Assembly: GCA_029224185.1 (NCBI GenBank)
Contig: CM055205.1
Location: forward strand, 14,083,961-14,147,960
From: Karalla daura
Taxonomy: Eukaryota; Chordata; Actinopteri; Chaetodontiformes; Leiognathidae
Direction: 5' to 3'
Length of the DNA: 64,000 nt
Shown here: positions 1-12,300 of the stretch, in pieces
Layout: every line of letters begins with the position of its first letter
How positions within the stretch are numbered: the stretch's first letter is position 1
Made by a program: the position numbers and the translations under genes
Notes under the pieces: model-generated
Told to the model about the DNA's origin: nothing
Seen by the model: the letters and a program-made list of their open reading frames with translations, nothing else
Databases searched by the model: none

Positions 1-1513
1 TCTCCACAACAATCAAATTCATTGTGCTGTACAAGGTTGATAGTTGTCCTCGTATGCTGGGATGCTAATTAAAGCCCCACTTGTAATAGACAAAATGAAT
101 AGTTGCAATGTGAACTACAGAGACAAGTCCTGACTGCTGTGCAGAGCTTATTTTGCACCTTTACTTTGGGTCTCTGGCCCACAGAACCAACCATATGAGC
201 AGAGTAGCTAGCGAGACTGAATGTCAAAAATGAATGCAGTCTTGCATGTTTCTCAGAGGTCAGTCAAATTCCAAAAAGTTGGAAAGGTCTGTGTGAAAAG
301 GTAATTGCTCTCTCACACATTTACCACTGAAGCTCTGATTATATCTGAGGTATTGTGTTTTCAGTGTTGCTTCATTTATTGTAGACTGGTGGCGATGCGT
401 TTCAATCAAAGAATCACGAACAAACAGCTTCATTCACTGCTTTCAGTTTTATTAAAGCTATGTTTTCCTCAGACGGCAGCTACAGCAGGAGACCAGAGAG
501 GGATAAAATTTAAGTCCGGAGGACATTCTGATAACGTATCCATTCACCGTGACAGCCACAGCAGGAAGCTGTCAATATCTGTATAAATATCTATGTACAT
601 AGAGAGATTTTTATTTTCCAACATTTCATTGCGCCTTATACATTTTCTGTATAAGCTCTTAAGTTCTGTGTGTTTCTGTGTGCGAGTTTCTCATTCCTCC
701 GTCCATCTGTCTTCCCGTTGAGGTCTCACCTTCTCTCTTCCTTCGTTTGTCACCCTGTCTGTCTCTCTGTTTGCCACCTCTCCTGTGTGTCTGCCGGCGT
801 CACGTCTGTCCGCCCCTCTCTGCTCATCTACCTGCCTCTTTTTTTCTCCCGTGCGCTGCTTTATTTGCTCTGTCTGTCGGCTTCTAGCTCACGCTGTTTC
901 TCCTTCTCTGTGTCAGTGTTTCTCCAGCTGTCAGAGTTTCTCTCTCTCTGTAAGTCCCTTTGTCCCTTTCGCTCTCTCTTTTTAACGCCATCTCCCATGT
1001 ATGCATACATGTGCATGTGTGCGTGCGTGTGTGTGTGTGTGTGCGCGTGTCTGAGTGTGTGTGCACTCATGGTGTGCATGGGCATGTCGGAGCTCTCTGT
1101 CCCGGTGTGTTTTCACACACTGGGTGCACGTGTGCCATGACTGTATGTTCGTGGAGGTGTGAAATATCTTTCGGTGATGAAAAATATTTCTGTTTTGAGA
1201 TGACTCAAGCAGCAGATATTGGGGATACAGTGCCGACGGCACGGTGAAACTCATCTTCAATATCTAATAACTAATTGATATCAACTAATTGATTCCCATA
1301 GTTATCATAGAAGTTGGTGTAGAAACAGAATGGAAACTTCTAACTCATTTTAACTGTGTTTTAACCACTGATAGAAAATTGTACTAAAACCAAGTTTACC
1401 CCATTTTTCCTCTCAACATAGTGGTACTCATAGTTTGCTAGATAAATCCTCCTTCACCGTTTTTCCTCACCTTTGATGGTGTGAATGTGATTGCCCATGC
1501 GACTGTGACCCAG
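1..1513 (+). other. dlgap3: Intron of dlgap3 (5' part of gene lies outside window)
   Basis: No coding exon was recognised before the acceptor at 1513. The stretch holds a long pyrimidine-rich tract (about 670-975, mostly CT/TC runs) followed by a GT-rich microsatellite (about 1012-1060). Open frames across these tracts are low-complexity (Ser/Leu/Cys or Thr/His) and are not genes. Since the first exon seen in this window starts inside the protein, the upstream exon carrying the initiator Met and the N-terminal portion must lie to the left. Confidence 0.6.
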
Positions 1514-4500
1514 GTCCCGTCTGAAGACTGGGGTGGAGGATACAGTGGCGGAGGTATGGCCGACAGCGGAGGAGAGATCCCATGCCGCCGCATGCGGAGC
1601 GGCAGCTACATCAAGGCCATGGGCGACGACGACAGCGCAGACTCAGACACCAGCCCGAAAGCATCACCCAAGTCCACCCTGATCGCCCAGAGAGACGCCT
1701 TCAGACGATCTATCAGCATGGATCAAAGGTCACATGTCGCAGAGGGAGCCTGCGTTTCCATTTTATGCAATTTCCTTTTTTTTTAACTTATTTTACCCCA
1801 CTACATTTGTCTCACAGCTTTACTTATAAAAAAACTATTTTGGTGAAAACATGTACAGCCCTGGAATTAAAGTAGCTGTACTTTAAGCTGTACTTTATTT
1901 TGAAATGTGCTGGGCTTGCACCTCTGATGAATGAAGGCATTAAATATTTATATATGCAGTGAGAAAATCCTCCGACAACCTAAAATATGTAAACTAATAT
2001 TGAATTAATTTGACAATGCATCAGCACAAACCTGAGAAGTTGGTTTGTCCATAAGAAGGCAATGCCACAAACATTTGTTGATCTAATAGAATACACATAC
2101 ATACACTAATACTTTCTTTATGTCATCTATATATAGTTTTAGGACTATTTTAGTGCAGAATGAGAATGTCTCTTTCATAAGACGAACAAAAGCACACTTG
2201 GTAATTGTACAGTCTTGTTATCATACATGTAAATGTTATTGTCATTACTGTATCTAATTAGTGTCATTTCTATTATTACTTTATTAATAAGAGCTATTTC
2301 CTTCGTTCAGGTACTCGTGTAAGCAGTGTACGGACTCTTACCCCAACAGCCGAACTGCGCCCAAAACCCACACCCGCTCCCGCAGTTACACACGCTCTCT
2401 GACCAGCTCCCAGGTAGCAACTCATGTCGTTTATCTGCTCGAGTTATTCATCTGTGTTTTTGTCCCAGACAACAGAAGTGCATCTCTCTCTTTCTCTCTC
2501 TCTCTCTCTGTCTCTCTGTCTCTCTGTCTTGCCCTGCAGCTGGGAGACACGTTGAACCGTCAGTTTGAGGCGGTGTGTGAGACCATGTTCGGGGAGGTGG
2601 AGTCTCAGGCTGTGGAGGCCCTGGACCTTCCAGGTGTGTTCCGGACCCGCAGCCACAGCTACGTCCGTGCCATCCAGGCCGGCTGCTCCCAGGACGACGA
2701 CTGCCTCTCTGTCTTCTCCATGTCGGGCCCCCAGGGCAGCATCAAGGGCGGGGCCGGTGAGTGGCACCAAGCGTGACAGTTTTATGACACCTCATGTCTG
2801 CTCACTCCAACAGATGCAAGTTTATCTTCTGATGCTCACACATACGCATCCCTAAAGCCCCACGCCCTCACTCACAGCACAGCTGCATGCAACGCCTGTA
2901 TCCATATTTAATTTTATCCTTTTTTTCCCCCTTTCTCTCTTCCTTTTATCTGCGTGATCTCGCTTTTTCACACAAGGCTCCCGCTCCTCTGCGGCACCTG
3001 CTTTGTGATTGTGTACAGTATCCTACGTGTGCGTGCTATAAGCATCGTCTAGCATTATCTTATTGTGCATGCTCTTTGTTCTCTGCCGTTTCTGTCTCTC
3101 ATCTCTGCCATCGCCCTCCCCAGCATGATGGCAGGTTTCTCAGGCTAGGTAATAGGTATGGGAGCACTGGTGATTATGATGATAGCTTAGCGTTTCCAGC
3201 TGCTTCCTTCTCTCTTATATCCAGAGTACATCTCTCTATGTCCCCTTTTTCAACACTTTTTGTTTTATCTCTGTCATCACATTCTTACTTAAGCCTAAAT
3301 ATACACCACATCAGCAGTAATTTGTGATAGTGTGTGCAAATGTGTGTGTGGATGCTTCTATTTGCTTGTGTGTGTTTGTACAGTAGACTGCAGAGCCACT
3401 CGAGTCAAATTTCTCAGCTTAAACCAGCAAATCCCCTCAATACTTTTTAAAGCCTCTGTGAAGTGTCATAAATATCAACCAGAAATACACACATTGCACA
3501 AACTCACACAAACCTTCATGCATGGATGCTTCAATAATGGCGCTTATAGAGCTCCATGCCTGTGACAGGTTGGCTGGTGATGAAGATGCCAGGGAGGAGA
3601 CACATTAAAGTTTGATCCTTTATTCACTGATAATAGACTGTGTGTGTTTGTGCGTGCTTGTGTGTGAACAAAGCTGTGAGGAAGGAGGAAAAGACAGAAT
3701 CTGCACTTCTTATTTTAATGTTTCTCTCAGGAAATTACTTCAGCTTCTAAGACGCAAGTGTTAAGTTAGCTCAAGGGAGGCTTTCTTTTGTCACTTCTGT
3801 CATGTCTGTCTTTCTCACCAAATCACTCCCTGCTTCTCTGTGAATATCACACCACAAAGCAGATTTTTGGTGAAAAGAAGCAATTTATACATTCTCTGTC
3901 ACATCTTGCTTTGATTTTAATGATTTTATTATTTGCTCTCTCTCCTCTTTGTTTCATCTAACCCCTCTTTTATGTCAAATTTCCATCTTTGCCTTTTCTT
4001 TCACCCTCTTCTCCTAGTGTGTCCCTTTTGTAAGTATCCCCCTCCCATGCTCCCCCCTGACTCAGTACCCAAGTTGCTTTTAACAGCCCTCTATGCCTCT
4101 GCCTTCCTTTCTCCCACTCTTCTGATGCTTCAGTCTTTCCTTATCGTAAAGGTGCTCCTCCTCCACTCCCTCCTCGCATGTCCAAGTCTTCACTGTCGGT
4201 GCGAGCCCAGAGCAGTACCGAGTCCACCCAGGACGCCTACTTCCAGAACAGCGGACAGCTGACCTCAAGCTCAGGCCCTGGACGCACCAAGCAGCACAGC
4301 AACTCTGTGGACCTGGGCAGCTCTGACGGCCCTTCTGGTCGCTCCTCCAGAGGAGGTTACTACACGGCCGTGGGTACCGGACGTCCCCGACAGCACAGTA
4401 ACTCAGCAGAGAGCCTGGACGGTGTGAGGGGCTCGAGGGAGCTGGTGCCCTATGGAGGAGGTCCAGGGGTCGGCGTGAGGGCCAAACACAGCAGCTCTGC

Positions 4501-7500
4501 TGACAGTCTGCTGGAGGGGCCGCCCAGGCCTTCCAGGGAGAGGGATGGCCGGGCCGGAGGCAGCCTGGGCAAGTCGGTCTCGCTGCCCCAGAACAGCATA
4601 GTGTTGAGTAAAGTCGGGGGTCAGGACGAAGGACGTGGGGGGAGAAGGTGGAGGCCATCCATAGCTGTGCAGGTGAGAGATTTAGTCTTCCATAACTGGC
4701 CTACTGTGTGGTCTAAAATGGCTGAAAAGTGATATGTACTCTACACAAGAGTCCAAACAATTAAATTAAACAGCCTAGTTACACTGAACACAATCGTCTT
4801 CAAATCAGTTTGTGAAGTATGATGACCCACATGACTAGTTATACTTAAAACTTTGTGGAAATCAGCAGTATAGGGCATGCACAACTGGTCTTAGACTGGC
4901 ATCAATCTTCAAATTTAGTTTCTTCAATTTATCCAGTGGTGTGATGATGTGACAACTCAGAGTCCACATGAGTAAGCGTGTAGAGCAATGACAGAGTGAT
5001 TTAAGGCATGTGGAGGTCAACATTTTTTTGTCCAGCAAAAAGCTAGTACATACTGCCTCAATAAATAGGCTCAAACACAGGAGTCATCAAAACAGAAATT
5101 GGTGAAGAAATCCCAAGAATGCACGAGTCAAAAGAAACTGTTCTTTCTATTTTCACTGCTGAAGACCTGGCTCTGATAGTCGCTCTCAACTAGTGTGAAA
5201 CCGTTTCTATCCAGGTTCTTTTGTCCCAGTTGTTTGTGATAAACTACTTCAATGTTACTTTTTTGTTACCCTTTCTCCAGGTGGACAGCTCAGAGACCCT
5301 ATCAGATTCCGACACTGAAGGCAAAGCTCTGACAGAGGTCCACTCTATAGGCGTCCAAGTAGAAGACGACAAAAGGTAACAACTAAAAATCAAAGTGACA
5401 AAAAACACCTATCTCTTATCGACTTAAAATGCATTTATTTTGCCTGACATTTAACTAGCCTTGATTAGAGAGCCAAAGCTGAAGATTTGCACTTGTTTAT
5501 TTGCTAATCTGTCTTTGCCCCAAAATAAGTGAATTCATCAAGAACTTTTCCTCTTTGTGCTGTAATTTATGTGAATAATTCCAATGTATAATTTGAAAAA
5601 GCCTTCATCTCCCAGGCGCCCAGCAGAGCAGCCACCTATGGTTGATTTCTGGCCTAGATCCTGTTATTTCATTTAACATTTCATCAGACATCACAGCTTG
5701 AACTCGGTAACACTTTGTTCCAAGAATGTCTGGGTGTTTTTTTCTTTTTTTTTTCATGACTGTATCCATGACTACTGCAAATCATTCACTCGACATGACT
5801 TTTACACGTGATACGGCCCTTCTTCTAATTATATCTGCTGTTGTGTCAAAGCCTGTGGGTCAGATTCACACACACATGCAAAGGAGCAGTCACAACATCA
5901 CATTTCCCCAAGCTCCGGGGCAGTGTGTGATCATGCACCTGTTAACAATGTCCCCTCCCTCTTCCTATCATCAAGGCCGAAAGAAAAACAGGAGTGTTAA
6001 AAAAAAACAAAATTGTGACTCATATCTCACACCTCATCACGCAGCAGAGAGGGAGGTGGGGTACAAAGTTTTGATCCAGTCAACACACATCAGTGAGTCC
6101 ATTGACATGATATTTGCACACACTGATGCGTCATATGCCAAAGGATTTATCGGGGCTTATCACACCCGCGTGAGTAGTGCTGACTGCAGCGACAGCATGA
6201 CTCTGGCAGAAATGCACAATTATAAGAGGAGGAATGTGATTTGAAAGGGGGCTTTTGCATGTGATGCTGCGTGTGACTGGATGGCCCTGGGCCTGCTCTG
6301 ACTCTTCGTGTTGCAGGCGGGCTCGTTTCAAGCGCTCAAACAGTGTGACGGCGAGCGTGCAGGCCGACCTGGACCCCGAGGGCTTCCCGGGGCTCAGCAT
6401 TGCCGTGCCGATGCAGGACAAGAGTCTGCAGTTTGGATGTTCCTTCCAACGGCACTCGTCAGAGCCAGAGTCTGCGAGCCAGTACACGGAGTGCCACCGT
6501 ACCGTCCACACACAGGGACAGTGGGCCTACAGAGAGGTAGGTCTGCAGCGGTGTGGAAGATGTCGTCTTTTTAGTTTGTGCTTTGGGAGCCAATTCTCTT
6601 AACATGTTAATGAGTGGAATAACATAGGTTAAAGTCTGTAAGACTAGACATAAAAATGCTGCTTCATTGCACCATTTCTATAATACATACGCACTGCTTT
6701 ATGCACAGGAATGAGAGAATCAACATCTCCCTCATATCTGTCTTTTTCAACATGGCCCTACAGCTTGGAGGCAATAAGCTTAGTGTAGCACACAGACTGG
6801 TAAGAAGGGGAAACAACTATGAATGTAGCAACTACATATTGTGTTAATTAGTGAGCTTTAGAGGTGCTGGTAGGCTGATTTAGTCATCTTTGGACCCGAC
6901 CAGGCTAGTTCTTTACACCCTTTCAGTCTTTTTTCTCAGCTCTGGTAATGCTGCTGGCTGTAGCTTCACATTTAATGAGCAGAGATGAGAGTGCTACAAT
7001 TGCTCTTTGCTTTTTCTTGAGCAAAAACACATTTTGTCTTCTGTTTTTCCAAAAACTAAAACTATACTGGAAATTTGGCCAAAAAAGCATGATGAGTTTC
7101 TTGAACCTAAGTTCAAAGATTTAGACACATTTGATGGATGTTACAAAAATTTGCCAGAAAAAAAAGAAAAAGATCAGAAAGCTGAAAAACAAACATGAAG
7201 AATAAATATGAAGCATTTAAGACCTTTTTGATCTATTTTATTAATTATGTTAATTAATAATGTTAACTTCTCTATGTTTGGTGACGTATGCATTCCTTGC
7301 TTGCCCCTAAACATTCATCAAAGTTGATTGGCGACTCAAAATCGCCCCTTTGTGTGTGTGAGTGAGTAGGAATGGTATGCTGTATGTATCCCATTCTCCA
7401 AAGGGCAGACAACCACTAACCCCACTTAATTTACAGTCAAACCTGGCCGTTAATTCCCATTGTTCTTAAAATGACACTTGAGGATGAGGTGTACCAACTA

Positions 7501-9372
7501 TTTACTCGACTATCTATGTTCTCGTGTTAATCCCAGGATGTTATTCAGAGTGGCTACACCACTGAGCCCTGTCCAGCAGATCCACGGCCCCACCAGCACC
7601 CACACTTGCCTCCACGTTCCCACTCCCCACTGCCTATCACATCAGAGAGAGCCTGGGCGGGAACGCCGTCCTTGGAGGGGCCTCGGAGCCTGCCCGACTC
7701 GGGCCGGGCTTCGCCTTGCATGAGGGATGGAGAGTTCTTCTTACGGCTCTTGCAGACCGAGGTGGAGAGGATGGAGGGCTGGTGCCAGACCATGGAGAGA
7801 GAGGCTGAGGAGAATGAACTGCCTGAGGAGAGTGAGTTCTGAGAACTGGATCAAAAGGAACAGATCTTGTAGATAAACAATGAATTATCGTTGGATTTCT
7901 AAACCTGCATGTGTGCCGTTTCCTCCCCAGTTCTTGAGCTGATTCGAAATGCAGTTGGCAGCGCCCAGATGCTCATGTCTCAGAAAGTCCAGCAGTTCTT
8001 CCGCCTCTGCCAACAAAGTGTGGTGAGTGTGTGTGTGTAGTTACATGAAAAATTATGATATTACAACACACATTAGAAATGATGCCTGGTTGTGCAGCGG
8101 TTCGCACAGATTCACAGTTGCTTTAAGCAGAATCAGCCCAGCTGCAAAAACGTAATGTGTACCTATGCATTACTTGGTCACCCATCACCCATGTCACGCC
8201 CTGTCTCCCCATCCACTCAGGACCCCTCTGCATACCCCCAGCCCACCTCTCAGGACCTGGCAGGCTTCTGGGACCTGCTCCAGCTCAACATAGAGGATGT
8301 CAGAGTCAAGTTTCAAGACCTCCAGAGGCTCAAGGACTCTAATTGGAGGCTCCCACCTGAAAAGAAGGTGAGAGGCCCAGGGGTTCAAACAGCCCTGGTT
8401 TCCCTGCAGAACTCCCCCAGAGCTAAGATGGCAGTGTGCAGAAGAGTAGCACAGATGGTCGTGCCGTCCAAGCGCTTGCAGGCTGTGAAAATACAGAACA
8501 GCAAGAGGAACTGAGCTAAGCTTCCCCACGAGACGGTTGAGTCTTCCACTGCTAGAGAACCACACGCATATCAGCATTTTTGCATTTACTGCCGCTGGTC
8601 AGACTTACCGAAAATACTCGTAACATCATTGTCTATTGAGCTAATGCTTCTCACTGATCAACAACTTAATTCTTAATGACAAACTAACAGTTGTTTCTCT
8701 TTTCTTCTTTTTCTTTATTACGTTATTCCTTGTTTACCTTTCTCCCCCCATTTCATTTGCTTTTGCGTCACCTGATGCTAATGCATGCTGGAATACATGG
8801 GTATTTTTTTTGTTTTATTTTAATCTTTCTGTCTTAATGTCCTGCGATTCTTCCTCATGTGAAATTTACCCTTTTTTTGTTGGTGGTTTCTGTGTTTTTT
8901 GGATTGTCATCTATGTTTCTGCCAATATTTCCACTTTTTCTGCATGGGATCCCTTTCTTACAACCACACAAAACCATTTTTCCCCTACCACCCGACACAA
9001 TGAATCCACTGTCTGTGTCCATCCTGTTTCAACATCTCACTATTGTTGGACCAGGAGGATAAGAAGCTTCCTCCTCCCTTACCAAAGAAGCCAGCAGGCG
9101 GGGTGAGCGGCACCCTTCGAGCCGATAGCACCAGTGATGGGGGTGCAGGAGGTGGAGGAGGAGTTGGCTCGGGAGGCCTGGTGGTGCCTCGCCTGGGTGG
9201 ACACACCCTGCCCATCAAGGAGAAGTCCCTGGACCTTGTGGACCGTCAGAGGACAGAAGCGAGGAGGAGGCTGCTGCAGACCAAACGCACCGCCTCCTTC
9301 AGGCAGAACTCAGCCACAGAAAGCGCCGACAGCATCGAGATCTACATCCCAGAGGCCCAGACTCGACTCTGA
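1514..9372 (+). CDS. dlgap3: Disks large-associated protein 3 (SAPAP3/GKAP family), 3' ten coding exons, 5'-truncated by window edge
   Basis: Postsynaptic scaffold that links the guanylate-kinase domain of PSD-95 family proteins to Shank. Exons read from splice sites and unbroken phase: 1514-1728, 2311-2413, 2540-2756, 4152-4672, 5281-5375, 6317-6536, 7537-7831, 7931-8022, 8221-8367, 9055-9372. They encode 740 residues plus stop; the human protein is about 980 aa, so the N-terminal quarter is missing at the left edge. Visible motifs: guanylate-kinase-binding repeats of the R-x-x-S-Y-x-x-A type (RSGSYIKA in exon 1; RSHSYVRA in exon 3), dynein-light-chain-type GVQVE and AVQVD motifs (exons 4-5), the conserved C-terminal GKAP domain (from GRASPC through QDLAGFWDLLQL), and the Shank-PDZ ligand EAQTRL at the C-terminus. 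DLGAP3 is preferred over DLGAP4 because of the SLPDSGRASPC segment and because the neighbours map to human 1p34-36. The paralogue assignment is less certain than the family. Confidence 0.92.
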
Positions 9373-12300
9373 ACACAAGGCCAAGGCGTCTCCCCCCATA
9401 TCTTCTCACTTCCCCTCACCCCCTGCGAATCTGACCCACGCACCGATTGCCATCTTTCTCCGAGTACAGTTTTGGATCTCCAGGTCATGGCTGTTTCTCC
9501 TCAACTCTCGGCATCCCCAACACTCCAACCACGACTGCAAAATTCACTGTCTCTTAAACAAGCAATGGCAGCCATTTTAGTGTCTTGAAATTTGGACATT
9601 TTACCGACACAGAGGCCTAGACCTGAAATGGTGGTGACCAGATAGGAGTTCTAGCCTTTTGTAAGAATTCTCTGGATTTCTTTTTGGCTGATGACAAACA
9701 AGAAACAATCCACTTTTGTAACAGTAGTCGGCGGAGGTTCACGCAGTAGTAGCATGCCTGTGCGTGTTCCCCTTGCACTTCTCCCTCACAGAATAATAAA
9801 GGGCTTCACAGGCACAAATCCTCTGTATGTGGAGAGGACAGAGTCTCCCAACGGATCCCCTGTTGCTATCTCCTGAATGCCATTTGCGACAGAGTCAGCT
9901 ACGAGATATCAACACCCTTCACCGATGCTACCAATATGTCGTACAAGTAGAAGTTGAAGTTCATCTCTCATTATTAGTTTAAACGCCCTTAAAAATCAGA
10001 TAGTTGGCAATCCCCAAAGAACATTCTCCTAACATTGTCATTCAGCTACAGCAGCAGGCCCCCTTTCACCTAGGTGCCATCTGTCCATGAAGCAGTTTTC
10101 TGCCTTTTTCCCTCTGTACTCACAACCTGTGTATCCATTCAATTCCTTCAGCATTCAGCAGTGAGGCTGTTTGAATGTGCAAGTGCTATTTGTACATAGT
10201 GTGCACACTTATGTTTGCCAAAAGGAGCTTTTTTTTGCAGTGTAGCATCACAGCCTTGACAGCTATAGAGCATCACAGACAAAAAGAGAAAGAAAAAAAC
10301 AGAATAGTGTGCTTTTTATGTAGTCTCTCAGAAGTTCCAAGTGTTCATGGGTGGGGTTGCTGGGAATTTTTAGGGGAATATATTTTGGTAGCCTTTCAGG
10401 ACTTTACTGAGATGGCTCCCAATTTCACTGTGAGACTATAGCACCACCAAGTGGTCAATTGAGGACCCAAAACCATCGATGGCGGGCTGCAAAGTTCTTT
10501 CCACCTCAGACAGGAACGACCAGACGTCCTGATGAAACAGCCATGAAAGAAGATCAGATCAGAGTGGACCGTCCCGCGATATATATTTGCATAGTTGTAG
10601 ATAAGACAGGGGATTACAAAGGGTGAGAGCTGCCAAAGCAGAATCTGCACGCCTAACTTGAAGTACAGTTTCTCCCAATTGAATGCTACACTGAAGAAAG
10701 AGGGAATGCGTTCTTAAGTTGTCTTTAATGTAGCTCCATCCAAGCCCCGTCCAAAGAGTCGTCCAAGAGAGGAAACTATCAGTTGTGAAATAACAGAAAA
10801 GCAGCAGATCTATAGCGTTTGATAATTTTGCTGAGAATAACACTTGTTCTGAATGGAATCTCACTGTATGTTTGCACCACTAGATGATCCTGTTACTTTC
10901 TCTTGATTTACTTCTTGAAATCATCCTGTCCAATGTGTGTAGCGTGATTTTAAAAGCTTTGGAGGAGTCTCATTAACAGATTTTATGTAAGCGCAGATAT
11001 TTCTAACTGAAGTATTTTGTATGGATGATGCGTATAGGCTTGTATGTGAGTGCGATGTGTGAATATGAAGGGCTGTGTGTCTTAAGGGACATCAGATGAT
11101 GTGATGAAGCCCAACAAATACTAAAAAGTCCAAGCATGACCATTTGTTTTTCTTTTCTATATGGATGGAATATGTTGGCAAAATGGGATATTTTATTGGG
11201 AGATGTATATTTTATGATATAATCTACATTTCTAGATTAGTAGAGACTATTGAGTACATTTACTATACAGTAAATCTACAAAAAGCATATATCAAATGTG
11301 ACATACTACAGTATTATTAAGATAGATTATAGCATTTGTGTGATACTACAGCTGTGTGGCATATCCAGACTCAGTACATGTGAAAAAGAATTTCAAATGA
11401 TTATTATCTTCAGTTTGTGAGTGCTGGGTCAGGTTCACAGGGTACATAGAACTGGCAAGAGTGTTACTTGCCAAATATGATCCTCCGTAGGCCTACTGTA
11501 TATCTTATCTGTGGTTCTAACAACATATACTGCTGTTCCCCCTACCTGTATTTCCTCTTTAGAACCAACTACATGTGCCTAACCAGCTATATGTGGAGGT
11601 TTCCTTTGAACACAGTTTACAGATTATAAATATATAAATATATATATTGTAAATAGAAAAGTATAAAATCTCCAGAGAATATTGTTGAAGATGTTTTTAT
11701 TGTATTGACATGGCATCCTTTGTCTCCCTAAACCTCACTTGCAATAGATACATAAGACTGGCAGATTTTGTTGATGTTAAACACTGCATGTTTTATGTCA
11801 TCCTCATTTGGAAAATTTAGCCGTATCTCATTTTTGACTGATGAAAGAGAAGCTAGGTTTTGTAGCATATGAATCTTTTTTTGTGATTGAACAAAAAAAT
11901 AATAATAACAATGTGCAGAGATTTTACAGTGCAGTTATTTCAAGTCACTTCTTTGTACAAAGAGTCTATCCTTGAGGAGGACAATGATACAGGTGACCTT
12001 GAAACAGCAATCAGTGTTTTGATGTGAGATTGATTTAACACCTTCCGTGTAAAACAACCTAGAAGAAGAGAAGTGCTGAGAATCAGACATCACGTCGAAC
12101 TCAGCTGCAGCAGCGTGGGCTGCAGAGCAGCCTTTTAATCCCTCGTCCTTCTCCCCTCCTCCCCTCAAACTTGACGACATCTCAGCGGTGTTTGGCACAG
12201 CCCACATCAAACAAAGCACAAAGACCTGCTTTTATACTGTTACTCCACTGTGAAGGCCTCCGGACTCTACCCTCAAAGCCCTCCGACCTTCACTCAGAGG

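Noticed and set aside
4080..4658. 192-codon minus-strand frame
   Set aside because: Antisense shadow of the GC-rich dlgap3 exon at 4152-4672.
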